Positions 1 to 8,726 of a DNA stretch of 55,395 bases are shown in pieces. Source of the DNA: Crocinitomicaceae bacterium (lineage in GTDB: Bacteria; Bacteroidota; Bacteroidia; Flavobacteriales_D; Parvicellaceae); assembly GCA_002716065.1 (NCBI GenBank), contig PAZE01000001.1, positions 36,843 to 92,237 on the forward strand. Direction: 5' to 3'. The stretch's first letter is position 1, and each line of letters opens with the position of its first letter. Made by a program: the position numbers and the translations under genes. The notes beneath the pieces are model-generated. The model ran no database searches and had not been told where the DNA came from. It was given only the letters and a program-made list of their open reading frames with translations.

Positions 1-1362
1 TGATGGATTAGGATAGACAGAAATAATTTGATTTTGTTCAGGATAAGTTTGATTATTACTACTAGTGGTGTATCCTGCTAAAGAGTCTAAGTTTAAGTTT
101 TCATCTCCAGCTTGATAGCTCATAAACATCATGTAGACCATAAACATTTCATCCGAAGTATTGGTGCCAGCACAGACTAGTTCAGGAGGGTTGTTTGGAT
201 TGTGGCTATTAGATGTTGTATTGTCATAAGTAGCATGAGCATAAACAGTAGATCCCTGAGTAATAATTTGAGGGTATTTGTATTTGTAGAAGCCTTGCCA
301 CTCAAAATCCCAACTGGGAACACTAATTAGATTTAAGGTGTCGTTATTGCTTCCTACTGAATAACAATTGATACTCTTCCCAAGTAAATGCATATGAGGG
401 AATATTCCAAATAGAGAGAAAGTAGATGGAATTGTTGTGCCATTGGTAGGAAAAGTAGCGTTAATTGTTTGAATTTGATTAGGGGGAATACAAAAATTCC
501 AATTTTGAATTACAGGCGCTATGTAAACTTCTCTGAAATTAGATACGTTTGATGGGTAAAAATAAAGATGCAGTTTGGTGCTGTCTTGCTGACCAGCAGA
601 ACCATAAGGGTAATGCATAGAAAGGATAATATTCGATCCAGCTTCCATTCCAACTCCAAAAGCTAAGTTGGAATCACCGGGAAAAATAGTTGGTAGTGAC
701 CCAGGAGCATATTCTCCTATTAGCTTTGCAGATGATGTTGTTGGGCCCATACAATGCCCAGAAGTATCTGTTTGAAAAGAAGAAGAGGTGTCTATGTAAA
801 TTAAAGAATGGTGTACAATTTCTCGATTACCGGGTTCTACTTCTACAGCTTTAATTTTTCTGCCTTGTGTTAAGCCCGATGGAATTACAAAACACACATA
901 ATCATCATGATTAACGGCATTACTAGTATAAACGGGGGCAGAAATTGTTAAGTCTGCAGGACCTAGTGTTGGCCCATTTGTAATATAAGAAGGATAGGGA
1001 GGGGCAAGAGTTGAATCGCCTTGTGGAGCACCGGAATTTACCCAAGATTGAATGGTGCTAATTTCCACAGAGGACAAAACTCTCTCATGACTAAATCTGG
1101 AGTAGGAAGTGTCTGGAGGCCAAGGAGGCATGCTCCCGTTAGAAATACTGTATTCAACAAGAGATCTATTGTTGTAAACTTCAGAGTAGGAAACCAACGA
1201 CATAGGACCAATTCCTCCAGTGTGATGGCAACCGCTACAATTTTCATAAATAATGGGTGCGATGTCTTTAGAAAAATCAATTGACTTACTACTTGAACTC
1301 GAATCAAAAGAAAAAGTCGAGAAAAGCAATAGTAATAAAGAAATAAAAAGCAGTTTTTTCAA
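1..1362 (-). CDS. Secreted cytochrome c / copper type II monooxygenase fusion (3' end cut by the window)
   Basis: Partial gene: 454 codons are visible and the 3' end lies outside the window. It opens with a signal peptide (MKKLLFISLL). A c-type heme motif CSGCH follows at residues 42-46. Next comes a two-domain fold of the peptidylglycine alpha-hydroxylating/dopamine beta-monooxygenase type. The pair H184-H185 (REIVHHSLIY) and a later LSMHYPYG His match the CuH ligands. HMH at 323-325 (HMHLLGK) and the Met of DEMF (M406) match the CuM ligands. The last visible residues, ISVYPNPS, look like the start of a T9SS type A sorting domain. The start is a TTG at 1360-1362; there is no in-frame ATG near the signal peptide. 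Family knowledge suggests a copper oxidoreductase exported by T9SS, with the heme as a possible built-in electron donor. The substrate is unknown. It follows ctlX by 45 bp on the same strand. Confidence 0.8.
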   Translation of the reverse strand, partial: MKKLLFISLLLLLFSTFSFDSSSSSKSIDFSKDIAPIIYENCSGCHHTGGIGPMSLVSYSEVYNNRSLVEYSISNGSMPPWPPDTSYSRFSHERVLSSVEISTIQSWVNSGAPQGDSTLAPPYPSYITNGPTLGPADLTISAPVYTSNAVNHDDYVCFVIPSGLTQGRKIKAVEVEPGNREIVHHSLIYIDTSSSFQTDTSGHCMGPTTSSAKLIGEYAPGSLPTIFPGDSNLAFGVGMEAGSNIILSMHYPYGSAGQQDSTKLHLYFYPSNVSNFREVYIAPVIQNWNFCIPPNQIQTINATFPTNGTTIPSTFSLFGIFPHMHLLGKSINCYSVGSNNDTLNLISVPSWDFEWQGFYKYKYPQIITQGSTVYAHATYDNTTSNSHNPNNPPELVCAGTNTSDEMFMVYMMFMSYQAGDENLNLDSLAGYTTSSNNQTYPEQNQIISVYPNPS

Positions 1363-1407
1363 AAGTTTTTTCTTTAAAAGATACAAAAAACTCTTAAAAT
1401 GAGAGGG

Positions 1408-2340
1408 TTACAACAAAGAGCAGAAAATTTCTGCCATCATACATCTTGCGCTTCCTCCACCAATTTTCTCAATTGTTTCTAGGTTACTGTGGAGTATTGG
1501 ATTAAAGTTGGAAATAGTATTTTTTTGATTTTCGTTAAGACTATTGTATGCTCGGGTAGACATTACCAAATAAGTTTTATCTCCAATTACCTGAAGCATA
1601 TTTCCTGCAAATTGATTAACCTGATTTTCTGAAATCTCAATTATTTTTTTTCTAGATTTCAAAAGAGAATCTTGAATCTTCTGCCTTTCAAGTTGATTAT
1701 CAATTGCATCTAAGCAAACAATCGCATAATGGTCTGCAATGCAAAGCATAACATTGGTATGGTAAATGGGTAGACGTTTGTTTTTTACCGTTTGATAGGC
1801 GGTGAAATATACTGCGGAATAAGAAAAATCTTCACAGAATTTCAGCACTAAATTTAGCGAGGTTCTCTCAGAAATAGCTGCGTAGCAAATCTTATTTTCT
1901 CTGTCTAAAATAAGACTTCCTGTACCTTCAAGAAAAAGATTGTTTTTCTCCTGTTTTGAATAGTCTTGAATATTGGTAATCTTAAAGTTGTATTGGGTTT
2001 TTAACAGTTGAATAATATCGTCTCTTCTTTCAAGACGTCTATTGGGTGCAAACATTGGGTAAAGAGCAACAGTTCCATTTTCATGAAACGAAACCCAGTT
2101 ATTTGGGAAAATAGCATCGGGAGTTTTTTGTTTAAGTGAGCTTTTAACAGTAATAACATTTACACCATTTTCTTTTAATTTTTCTACAAAAACAGAAAAT
2201 TCGGCTAAGGCTTTTTGTTGAATTTTAGAAGGAGTTAACTCAGATAAGCTCTGTTGATAGTAGTTGTTAACTGCTGTTTGAGAATTGAACCCAAAACAAG
2301 TAGGTTCAATCATTAAAAGATGTCTGGTTTTTTGTGACAA
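1408..2340 (-). CDS. ctlX: CtlX-type citrulline/arginine guanidino-group hydrolase (amidinotransferase fold)
   Basis: About 310 aa of the arginine deiminase/dimethylarginine hydrolase superfamily. Visible landmarks, numbered from the TTG start, are FPNNW (78-82), EGTGS (138-142), the catalytic-type His in YHTNVML (H194) and the catalytic Cys in GGGSARCMM (C300). These enzymes attack the guanidino carbon of arginine-like substrates; CtlX members are linked to citrulline or arginine use. I place the start at TTG 2338-2340, giving MSQKTRHLLMIEP. This keeps the first beta strand typical of the family. The first ATG (2313) would remove it, and the frame upstream of 2340 runs into the tRNA-Cys gene. 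No strong promoter is visible between the tRNA and this start, so it may depend on read-through. The substrate is inferred from family, not shown. Confidence 0.78.
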   Translation of the reverse strand: MSQKTRHLLMIEPTCFGFNSQTAVNNYYQQSLSELTPSKIQQKALAEFSVFVEKLKENGVNVITVKSSLKQKTPDAIFPNNWVSFHENGTVALYPMFAPNRRLERRDDIIQLLKTQYNFKITNIQDYSKQEKNNLFLEGTGSLILDRENKICYAAISERTSLNLVLKFCEDFSYSAVYFTAYQTVKNKRLPIYHTNVMLCIADHYAIVCLDAIDNQLERQKIQDSLLKSRKKIIEISENQVNQFAGNMLQVIGDKTYLVMSTRAYNSLNENQKNTISNFNPILHSNLETIEKIGGGSARCMMAEIFCSLL

Positions 2341-2360
2341 TATAAACGGATGAAAAAAAG

Positions 2361-2431
2361 AGGTCTCGATCGGATTCGAACCGATGTAGATGGTTTTGCA
2401 GACCACTGCCTAGCCACTCGGCCACGAGACC
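2361..2431 (-). tRNA. tRNA-Cys (GCA)
   Basis: The reverse complement folds as a cloverleaf. The acceptor is GGTCTCG paired with CGAGACC, with discriminator T73, which is typical of Cys tRNAs. The anticodon loop CTGCAAA gives anticodon GCA. The T arm is ATCGG-TTCGAAT-CCGAT. CCA is not encoded. A run of seven T follows the 3' end within 10 nt (2353-2359) and may stop part of the transcripts. It has a good promoter of its own just upstream. It is the only tRNA seen in the window. Confidence 0.96.
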
Positions 2432-2447
2432 TTTTTTAAAGAATGAA

Positions 2448-2478
2448 CAAAATTACAATTTCAGATTAAAAATACAAT
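2448..2478 (-). promoter_or_regulatory. Bacteroidota-type promoter of tRNA-Cys
   Basis: On the minus strand, ATTG (2475-2478) is separated by 19 bp from TAATTTTG (2448-2455). This is a full match to the -7 box TAnnTTTG and a 3/4 match to the -33 box TTTG. The expected start point lies about 10 nt before the mature tRNA 5' end. The -33 box directly abuts the folB stop codon. Confidence 0.6.
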
Positions 2479-2829
2479 TTATTCTTCAACGATTACCGAA
2501 ACATATTTTACATCACCATCAATAGGTGGATTAATTTTTCGTATTTCAACTTTACATTTTAAAATTAAACCGGAAGAGCTTTTAAGTTTCTCTAAAATTC
2601 TATAGGCTACAGTTTCAATTAACTTCGAGGGAATGCTCATTTGTTCTTCAACAATTTTATTCACCTTAACATAATCGATGGTGTCAGAAAGTGAATCTGT
2701 TTTGGAAGACTTAGAAAAATCACAGAACAAATCAATATTTACTTCAAAAGTGCCACCAATTTTTGTTTCTTCCTGCAAACAACCATGAAGGGAGTAACAA
2801 CGGATACCATGTACTCTTATAATGTTCAT
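2479..2829 (-). CDS. folB: Dihydroneopterin aldolase
   Basis: 116 aa, the usual size for FolB. It converts 7,8-dihydroneopterin to 6-hydroxymethyl-dihydropterin and glycolaldehyde in cytosolic folate synthesis. The N-terminal signature GIRCYSLHGCLQEET carries the conserved Glu residues of the pterin site. The C-terminal VEIRKINPPI region carries the catalytic-type Lys. Its ATG overlaps the gltX stop in the order ATGA (2826-2829), so translation is probably coupled to gltX and both use the promoter ahead of gltX. Linkage of folB with gltX has no obvious biochemical logic and looks like operon packing. Confidence 0.93.
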   Translation of the reverse strand: MNIIRVHGIRCYSLHGCLQEETKIGGTFEVNIDLFCDFSKSSKTDSLSDTIDYVKVNKIVEEQMSIPSKLIETVAYRILEKLKSSSGLILKCKVEIRKINPPIDGDVKYVSVIVEE

Positions 2830-4367
2830 ATTGATGTTTCTTCTTTAATAGCAGCAATTTTTAAAAGCCCGTTGTCAAACCTTGATATCACCTCTTTTTT
2901 ACCTAGTAATGCGGCTATTTGAAACATTGAGGGGCCCATTCCTTTTCCTGTTACTAAGAGCCTGAAGTTGGGAAGCGCTGCACCCATTCCTAACTCATTT
3001 TCTGAAAGGTAGGCTTTAAATTCAGCCTCAATACTTTCTGCACTGAAATCAGTTAATAAAGAAAGCTTGGATTTAAGCAGTTGCATATTGGCAGGAGTAT
3101 TTGCTTTCCATTTTTTTCTAAGTGTTTTTTGATCGTAATCAGTTGGTGCATTGAAAAAGTAATCGTCTAAAAGCAACTCATTAATAAATGAAGCTCTCTC
3201 CTTCATTAGGGAAACAACTTTTTCAATGTATGCTACATCAGCATTAATTTGATGAGTTGACATTAGTAATTTGGTTAACTCTGAATTTGATTTTGCACGC
3301 AAATATTGCTGATTGAACCATTTGGTTTTGTCAGGATCAAATTTAGCGCCACTCTTTCCAACTCTTTCTAAAGAAAAGGCTTCAATAAGTTCTTCAATTG
3401 AAAAAAGTTCTTTGGAATCTCCAGGATTCCATCCTAAAAATGCAAGCATATTAATAAAGGCTTCATGGAAATATCCTTTTTCTCTATAGCCTGAAGAGAC
3501 TTCATTGCTAGAAGGATCTTTCCATTGCAAAGGAAAAACAGGGAAACCTAGTCTATCTCCGTCTCTTTTGCTTAGTTTTCCATTGCCATCGGGCTTAAGA
3601 ATTAACGGTAGGTGAGCAAATTTTGGCATTTCTTGTTCCCAGCCTAAATATTTATATAATAATACATGAAGAGGAGCCGAAGGAAGCCATTCTTCACCTC
3701 TAATAACATGTGAAATTTTCATGTTATAATCGTCAACAACATTAGCAAGATGATAGGTGGGCATTCCATCACCCTTGAAAATCACTTTGTCGTCCATGTT
3801 GTTGGTGTTTACAATAACCCAACCTCTTATCTCATCATAAAATCGAACATCCTCGTTTCTAGGCATTTTGATTCTAATGGTATATGGATCTCCATTGGCT
3901 AGTTTTTTTTGTGTTTCATCCTCCGAAAGAGTTAGTGAGTTTTTCATGGAGTTTCTAGAAATCACATTGTATTGCCAGTTAGGCATTTTAGCTTTTTTTG
4001 CTAAATCTCTCATGTTTTCTAGCTCCTGTGGTGTGTCAAAAGCATAGTAAGCAAACCCTTTTTCTATTAAAAGATCTGCATACTGTCTGTACATTTGTTT
4101 TCTTTCAGACTGTCTGTATGGACCATATTTTCCGGGATTAACAGGGCTTTCATCTGGGCTTAAACCACACCAGTTTAAAGCATTAATTATATAGTCTTCT
4201 GCTCCTGGAACGTAGCGTCCTTGATCAGTATCCTCAATTCTTAAAATAAATGTACCCTTATTCTTTTTTGCGAAAAGATAGTTGTAAAGCGCTGTTCTTA
4301 CCCCCCCCATATGAAGTGGTCCAGTCGGACTAGGTGCAAATCGTACACGTACAGTTGTATCAGACAT
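2826..4367 (-). CDS. gltX: Glutamate--tRNA ligase
   Basis: 513 aa, normal for a class I GluRS. It charges tRNA-Glu with glutamate in the cytosol. The N-terminal nucleotide-binding motif is FAPSPTGPLHMGG (residues 10-22, the HIGH-like box) and the KMSKS-like loop is KLSKR (264-268). The GEEWLPSAPLH stretch is typical of the catalytic core, and the C-terminal third forms the anticodon-binding helical region. The ATG start is supported by a near-perfect promoter only about 17 bp upstream. It is the first gene of a two-gene unit with folB. Confidence 0.97.
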   Translation of the reverse strand: MSDTTVRVRFAPSPTGPLHMGGVRTALYNYLFAKKNKGTFILRIEDTDQGRYVPGAEDYIINALNWCGLSPDESPVNPGKYGPYRQSERKQMYRQYADLLIEKGFAYYAFDTPQELENMRDLAKKAKMPNWQYNVISRNSMKNSLTLSEDETQKKLANGDPYTIRIKMPRNEDVRFYDEIRGWVIVNTNNMDDKVIFKGDGMPTYHLANVVDDYNMKISHVIRGEEWLPSAPLHVLLYKYLGWEQEMPKFAHLPLILKPDGNGKLSKRDGDRLGFPVFPLQWKDPSSNEVSSGYREKGYFHEAFINMLAFLGWNPGDSKELFSIEELIEAFSLERVGKSGAKFDPDKTKWFNQQYLRAKSNSELTKLLMSTHQINADVAYIEKVVSLMKERASFINELLLDDYFFNAPTDYDQKTLRKKWKANTPANMQLLKSKLSLLTDFSAESIEAEFKAYLSENELGMGAALPNFRLLVTGKGMGPSMFQIAALLGKKEVISRFDNGLLKIAAIKEETSI

Positions 4368-4383
4368 TGTATTAAAATTTTCG

Positions 4384-4416
4384 CAAAGATATTCTTTTCA
4401 TTGATTTAATATCAAT
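4384..4416 (-). promoter_or_regulatory. Promoter of gltX-folB
   Basis: On the minus strand TATCTTTG (4384-4391) is a perfect TAnnTTTG box. ATTG (4413-4416) lies 21 bp upstream as the -33 element. The gltX ATG begins at 4367, so the expected mRNA leader is about 10 nt or less. Confidence 0.6.
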
Positions 4417-4449
4417 AATCCAATGATTCTAAATGGAGTTCGTAAGGAA

Positions 4450-7400
4450 TTACTTGTTGATGGAAATAAACTGAAATTCAGATCTTCTATTTAAGCTGTG
4501 CTCTTGTTCTGAGCATAGATCTGCTTGGTAGCAATTGTTTACAAAATTGGTGGCCCCAAGCGATTTGGTTTTAATTTGATTTGTAGCTACTCCTTTAGCG
4601 ATTAAGTATTTTTTAATGGAAAGGCTTCTGTTTTTTGATAGTATAATGTTGTATTGACTGGTTCCTCTACAATCTGCATAAGAAGAGATTTCAATAGCGG
4701 TATCTTTTTCGTTAATTAATTTTTGAGCTAGTAAGTCAAGCTCTTTTTTGGAAGCAGAAGTTATTAAATACTTGTCGTATTCAAAATAGATGGGTTTAAC
4801 AACAAAGGGAGAAGGTTCAATATCTAGTGTTTCTTTATCAAGAATAATTTTTTCAGGAATTTTGTCTCCCATAGGAAGCTCAATAGTTTTTGGGTAGTAG
4901 CCATCCATAGATAGTTTTAATGTGTAATTCGTATTTGGACTAAGTTTTATTTTAAAAATACCTTTTAAATCTGTTGTAGTAATGACTTTTTTCTCGGTTT
5001 CGTTATTGAATAAGGTAACAGTAACTCCTTCAACAGGTTTATCATTGGTAGAATCTACCACCTCTCCTTCTGAGAAGAAACCTGAAGGCAAGAGAATGAT
5101 ATCAGTTGGACTATCGGGATTCCATTTTTCTCCAGTGTAAATATTCTCCAAGCCTTCGTATCCTTCTGTTGAAGCAATAAGCTGATAGTTCTGATTTTTC
5201 TTAAGCTCGTAATTGTAATTTCCAAGGGAATCCGATATGGTGGTTCCAATTAACTCACCATCACCATTGTAAATTTTAACTTCTGCACTATCTACAGGAT
5301 TACCACTTTCATCTAGTACTTTTCCAGAAACATAAGTAACCAGTTCTTTGTCATTAGTTAGAAGGATGTCGTTTTGAGACAAGGTATTGTAATTAGAATC
5401 AGCAACTAAGGAAATTTCTCCTTTCAATGATCCGCTAGATCCATTTAACCTGTTTAAAGAATCTGCAAGTAATGCAATTTGATAGTAACCAGTATCATTT
5501 GAAAATATGGTTAATAGCCTTGTTCCTTCATTAGAATAAAGCTCTATTTTGGCATCTGATATGAATACAGCGTTATTGGCAATTGTTTTTCCTTGAGCTG
5601 TTGGGTGGGAATATAAATAGAGATCTCTTTTTTCATTCCCCTCCCAATCTTTTCCTGTAAATATACTTTCATCATCAATCATTCCTTCAGTAGTAGCAAT
5701 AATTCTATAGTTTTTGTTGCTTGACATGTCAAAATGATAAAATCCATTTTCATCAGAATGAGTTCTGGCGATTTCAACATTTGAAGAGTCAAATAATCGA
5801 ACTATAGCACCAATTACAGGAAGGCTATCTTTTGAATAAACAATTCCTTCAACAAAAGCATTGGGGTTAAAAATGATCATGTTTGAAATGGAATCTGTAG
5901 CATAATTGTCATTGGTTAGGATGGATAAATTGCCAGTTTTATTTCCTTTAGAGCCAATTATTAAGTGATTTTTATTTTTCTCAGCAATAAATTGATAATA
6001 ACCATTTGTATCAGTTTTTATAGTAATTAGCAAGCTGTCATCATTGTTAAACAACTCCATTTTGGCAGATGGTACTGTTTGGCCATCTTCATCTGAAACA
6101 TAACCTTGAATGGTAATGGCTGGAACTAAGTTTAAATCTTGTCTTTCATTTCCTGCCCAATCTTCGTTGGTTTCAATGGTTTTTTCAGCTGCATAGCCAA
6201 CAATTGAAGCCTTAAGCTCATAGCGCTCATTGTTGTCTAAATCAAATCGATAGATTCCGTTAGCAGCTGTTTTTAGCTGTGTAATTTCTTTGTTTTGGGA
6301 GTCTAATAAACGAACAACAGCTTTGTCTTGCTTGCTGCCATCCTCGGCTAAAACAAAACCTTTAACGTATGGAGGAAGATTGGTAAAGTGAACAATATAT
6401 ATGTCGTCATCTCCCGCTCCATTATTTCTATTGGAGGTAATCATCCCATAACTTTCATTAATTGGATGAATACATATTCCAAATTCATCTGCTTCAGAAT
6501 TAATAGGAGATTTTAAGTTAATTGGTTGCTGAAGTGTGTCGTCAATAATTTTGGAAACAAATACATCATGCCCTCCAATGCCATTTCTGCCATTTGAAGA
6601 GAAATAAAGTTTATTGTCATCGTAGATAAAAGGATTTAACTCGTCTAGGGAAGTGTTTATAGTTTCTCCAAGGTTTTCAGGTTTACCCCATTTTCCTTTT
6701 TTATTTTTTTGAACCTTGTAAAGGTCTGTTCCTCCAAATCCTTTTGGATGATCACTTACAAAATATAGTGTATTTCCATCGCTAGAAATTGAAGGCTCAC
6801 CAAGTCCGTAGTTTCTGGAGATTCTTTTAATGTTTAGAAGCTTGTTTTTTCTTAATTTATGCTTGCTTCTATCGATAGTTGCAGTGTATAAAAGTGAATG
6901 TTTTTCGTAGTTGGGTTGCCATCTATTTATAACGGGAGTTCGAGTGTAATATAGCTGGTCCGTTTCAGGATGAACAGCAAAAGATCCAAGATTAAAGTTT
7001 TTACTTTGGGCAACAATAATTGGTTTCCCTATAGCTCCTTGTTCAATAGTTATTTCTTTTTGTAAAGAAAGTTTGTCTTCCTTTACAGGAATGTATACTA
7101 AAATAGTTCTCGGAGTGATGTTTAACCCATAGTCTAGTGATTCAATGATTTCTTCTTTTAGCTTTTCTTTCTCTTCTTTTGATTTTGCTCCTTCATAAGC
7201 AGAGTAAAAGTCTATGGTTTTTCTTTTTTTAATGGAGTCGTATTTAAGTTCAGTGCAAATTAAAATCCCTTGATTGTAAAATTTAGGTGAATATTCTGCA
7301 AGAGTTGAATTAACACTGCCAAGTGATTTAACAACAGCTTCAGTTTCTAGGGTGTCCCATAAGAACAATGAATCTAATGATTGTAGCTGAAGCTGAATTA

Positions 7401-7749
7401 ATTGGTTGTTAGAGTCTGCTGTAGCAATGGATTTAAATAGATCGCCTGCTTCTTCCAAGTCTCCACAGTTTTTTACACAAAGTGCATAATAATAGGCGAA
7501 TTCTACATTTTCAGGATTTTCTTTTGAGAGTTTGTGAAATTGTTCTTTTGCAGAACGGTAGTCTTTAACAAAGAGATATGAATATGCTAGTTTTTCTTTG
7601 GCCTGTTGATCTAAACTATCTGCAAGAGAATAATATTTAATTGCACCATGGTATTCGAAATTGTCAAAAAGAGCATTGCCAATTTCTACCTGACTGTAAA
7701 AGATAATACTAGAAAAACAAACTAATAATGTTGCAATTAATTTTCTCAT
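4450..7749 (-). CDS. TPR / PD40 beta-propeller / carboxypeptidase-regulatory repeat / OmpA protein, SprF-PorP partner
   Basis: 1099 aa. A signal peptide (MRKLIATLLVCFSS, cut near SQVEIG) leads a TPR-like helical region (about 20-120, e.g. FDNFEYHGAIKYYSLADS). A WD40-like PD40 propeller follows (about 250-450, repeats such as GLGEPSISSDGNTLYFVS and GGHDVFVSK). Then come four to five CarboxypepD_reg/CNA-B-like modules (about 460-960, each with a G.Y.F/Y strand). The C-terminal OmpA domain (about 990-1099) has the peptidoglycan-binding pattern with LSKNRSLSIKKYL and NRRSEF. Such proteins sit at the outer membrane/periplasm interface and are often encoded after a CHU_C adhesin and a PorP/SprF protein, as here (21 bp gap to the PorP gene). 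It probably anchors or guides the T9SS surface protein; the exact role is inferred from gene order. Confidence 0.85.
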   Translation of the reverse strand: MRKLIATLLVCFSSIIFYSQVEIGNALFDNFEYHGAIKYYSLADSLDQQAKEKLAYSYLFVKDYRSAKEQFHKLSKENPENVEFAYYYALCVKNCGDLEEAGDLFKSIATADSNNQLIQLQLQSLDSLFLWDTLETEAVVKSLGSVNSTLAEYSPKFYNQGILICTELKYDSIKKRKTIDFYSAYEGAKSKEEKEKLKEEIIESLDYGLNITPRTILVYIPVKEDKLSLQKEITIEQGAIGKPIIVAQSKNFNLGSFAVHPETDQLYYTRTPVINRWQPNYEKHSLLYTATIDRSKHKLRKNKLLNIKRISRNYGLGEPSISSDGNTLYFVSDHPKGFGGTDLYKVQKNKKGKWGKPENLGETINTSLDELNPFIYDDNKLYFSSNGRNGIGGHDVFVSKIIDDTLQQPINLKSPINSEADEFGICIHPINESYGMITSNRNNGAGDDDIYIVHFTNLPPYVKGFVLAEDGSKQDKAVVRLLDSQNKEITQLKTAANGIYRFDLDNNERYELKASIVGYAAEKTIETNEDWAGNERQDLNLVPAITIQGYVSDEDGQTVPSAKMELFNNDDSLLITIKTDTNGYYQFIAEKNKNHLIIGSKGNKTGNLSILTNDNYATDSISNMIIFNPNAFVEGIVYSKDSLPVIGAIVRLFDSSNVEIARTHSDENGFYHFDMSSNKNYRIIATTEGMIDDESIFTGKDWEGNEKRDLYLYSHPTAQGKTIANNAVFISDAKIELYSNEGTRLLTIFSNDTGYYQIALLADSLNRLNGSSGSLKGEISLVADSNYNTLSQNDILLTNDKELVTYVSGKVLDESGNPVDSAEVKIYNGDGELIGTTISDSLGNYNYELKKNQNYQLIASTEGYEGLENIYTGEKWNPDSPTDIILLPSGFFSEGEVVDSTNDKPVEGVTVTLFNNETEKKVITTTDLKGIFKIKLSPNTNYTLKLSMDGYYPKTIELPMGDKIPEKIILDKETLDIEPSPFVVKPIYFEYDKYLITSASKKELDLLAQKLINEKDTAIEISSYADCRGTSQYNIILSKNRSLSIKKYLIAKGVATNQIKTKSLGATNFVNNCYQADLCSEQEHSLNRRSEFQFISINK

Positions 7750-7770
7750 ATAAATGCCTTTGGCAATAAT

Positions 7771-8715
7771 TTAGTTAGCGCTAGAAAAAGATGAATAAAT
7801 TCGGTTTCTTTTATGCCATGGCGTCTTTTTGGCATTTTTACTCATTTTTATTCCTAAATAGATTTCATGAGATCCAGTGTTGTATGTTTTAATATCGGAC
7901 ATTCCAAGATCATAGGAATAACCCATTTCAAAAGGCCCAAAGTCTGCACCAAGCATAATGGCTAAGGCGTCATCCATCCTATAAGAGCAGGCTAGCCAAT
8001 ATGCATCTTTAAGTATAAATCTTAGATTACCATCAAATTGATAGGGGGCATTAAACATGTATCTAAAAAGTACTGATGGTTCAATAGCGAAGCTTGACCC
8101 TACTGCAAAAACATATCCAGTGTTGGCGTAAATGGCTCTATCAAGAGTATTAGAAACAGGAGTGGTTAGGTCAAATAAATCACTTTTAGTTTCTAATAAA
8201 TGAAATCCAGTAACTCCAAGGTAGTGTCTTTCTCCATACCAGTACATTCCAAAATTAACGTCAGGGATAACTTCATTGTTTGTGCTATTCATAACAGCAA
8301 CATCATCTGGAATTTCAGTAATTAATCGGTCTCTATCTAAAACAAATTGAGTTAGAGAACCAGAAAGACCAAAAGAAAGCTTAGATGATGGCCCGGTTTT
8401 AACTTGGTAGCTAAATGCACCACTTAGTCCAGTTCTTCTTGTAGGTCCAGAGGCATCATTAAATAAATGAATACCAGTGCCGACATTTTTCCCTAGGTAG
8501 GTGTGTCCCATTAAGTTTTGTGTAACTGGAGCCTCATCCATTCCCATCCATTGCCTTCTAAAAGTAAAGGTTAATGGAGAGTAGTTTTTTGTCCCAGCAA
8601 CAGCTGGATTTATAGCAAAGCTACTAAACATGTACTGACTATTTAATGCAATTTGCTGACCATTTACATGGTAAATCGAGGCAGAAATAAAAACAAGTAG
8701 TAGTAATTTTTTCAT
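7771..8715 (-). CDS. PorP/SprF family type IX secretion-associated outer-membrane protein
   Basis: 314 aa with a signal peptide (MKKLLLLVFISASIYHVNGQ). The family entry motif is LNSQYMFSSFAINPAVAGTK, followed by alternating strands of an outer-membrane barrel (LGVTGFHLL, LACSYRMDDALAIMLGADF, EMGYSYDLGMSDI). In gliding Bacteroidota SprF is needed for surface delivery of its neighbouring adhesin SprB, and PorP binds T9SS partners. Here it lies 11 bp after the adhesin gene and 21 bp before the OmpA-type gene, which points to a dedicated partner of that adhesin. It is shorter at the C-terminal end than a complete typical barrel only by visual impression; I see no break. Confidence 0.9.
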   Translation of the reverse strand: MKKLLLLVFISASIYHVNGQQIALNSQYMFSSFAINPAVAGTKNYSPLTFTFRRQWMGMDEAPVTQNLMGHTYLGKNVGTGIHLFNDASGPTRRTGLSGAFSYQVKTGPSSKLSFGLSGSLTQFVLDRDRLITEIPDDVAVMNSTNNEVIPDVNFGMYWYGERHYLGVTGFHLLETKSDLFDLTTPVSNTLDRAIYANTGYVFAVGSSFAIEPSVLFRYMFNAPYQFDGNLRFILKDAYWLACSYRMDDALAIMLGADFGPFEMGYSYDLGMSDIKTYNTGSHEIYLGIKMSKNAKKTPWHKRNRIYSSFSSAN

Positions 8716-8726
8716 AAAATTATTTT

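Noticed and set aside
1021-1307. Open frames of 87-89 codons on both strands
   Set aside because: They lie inside the copper monooxygenase gene in other frames; the heme motif CSGCH and copper ligands belong to the frame ending at 1362.
1379-1404. CTCT/AGAG hairpin followed by six T after ctlX (minus strand)
   Set aside because: The stem has only four base pairs, too weak to call a terminator.
2341-2406. N-terminal extension of ctlX from ATG 2406
   Set aside because: It would be read from inside the tRNA-Cys gene and has no similarity to the family; TTG 2340 fits the family start.
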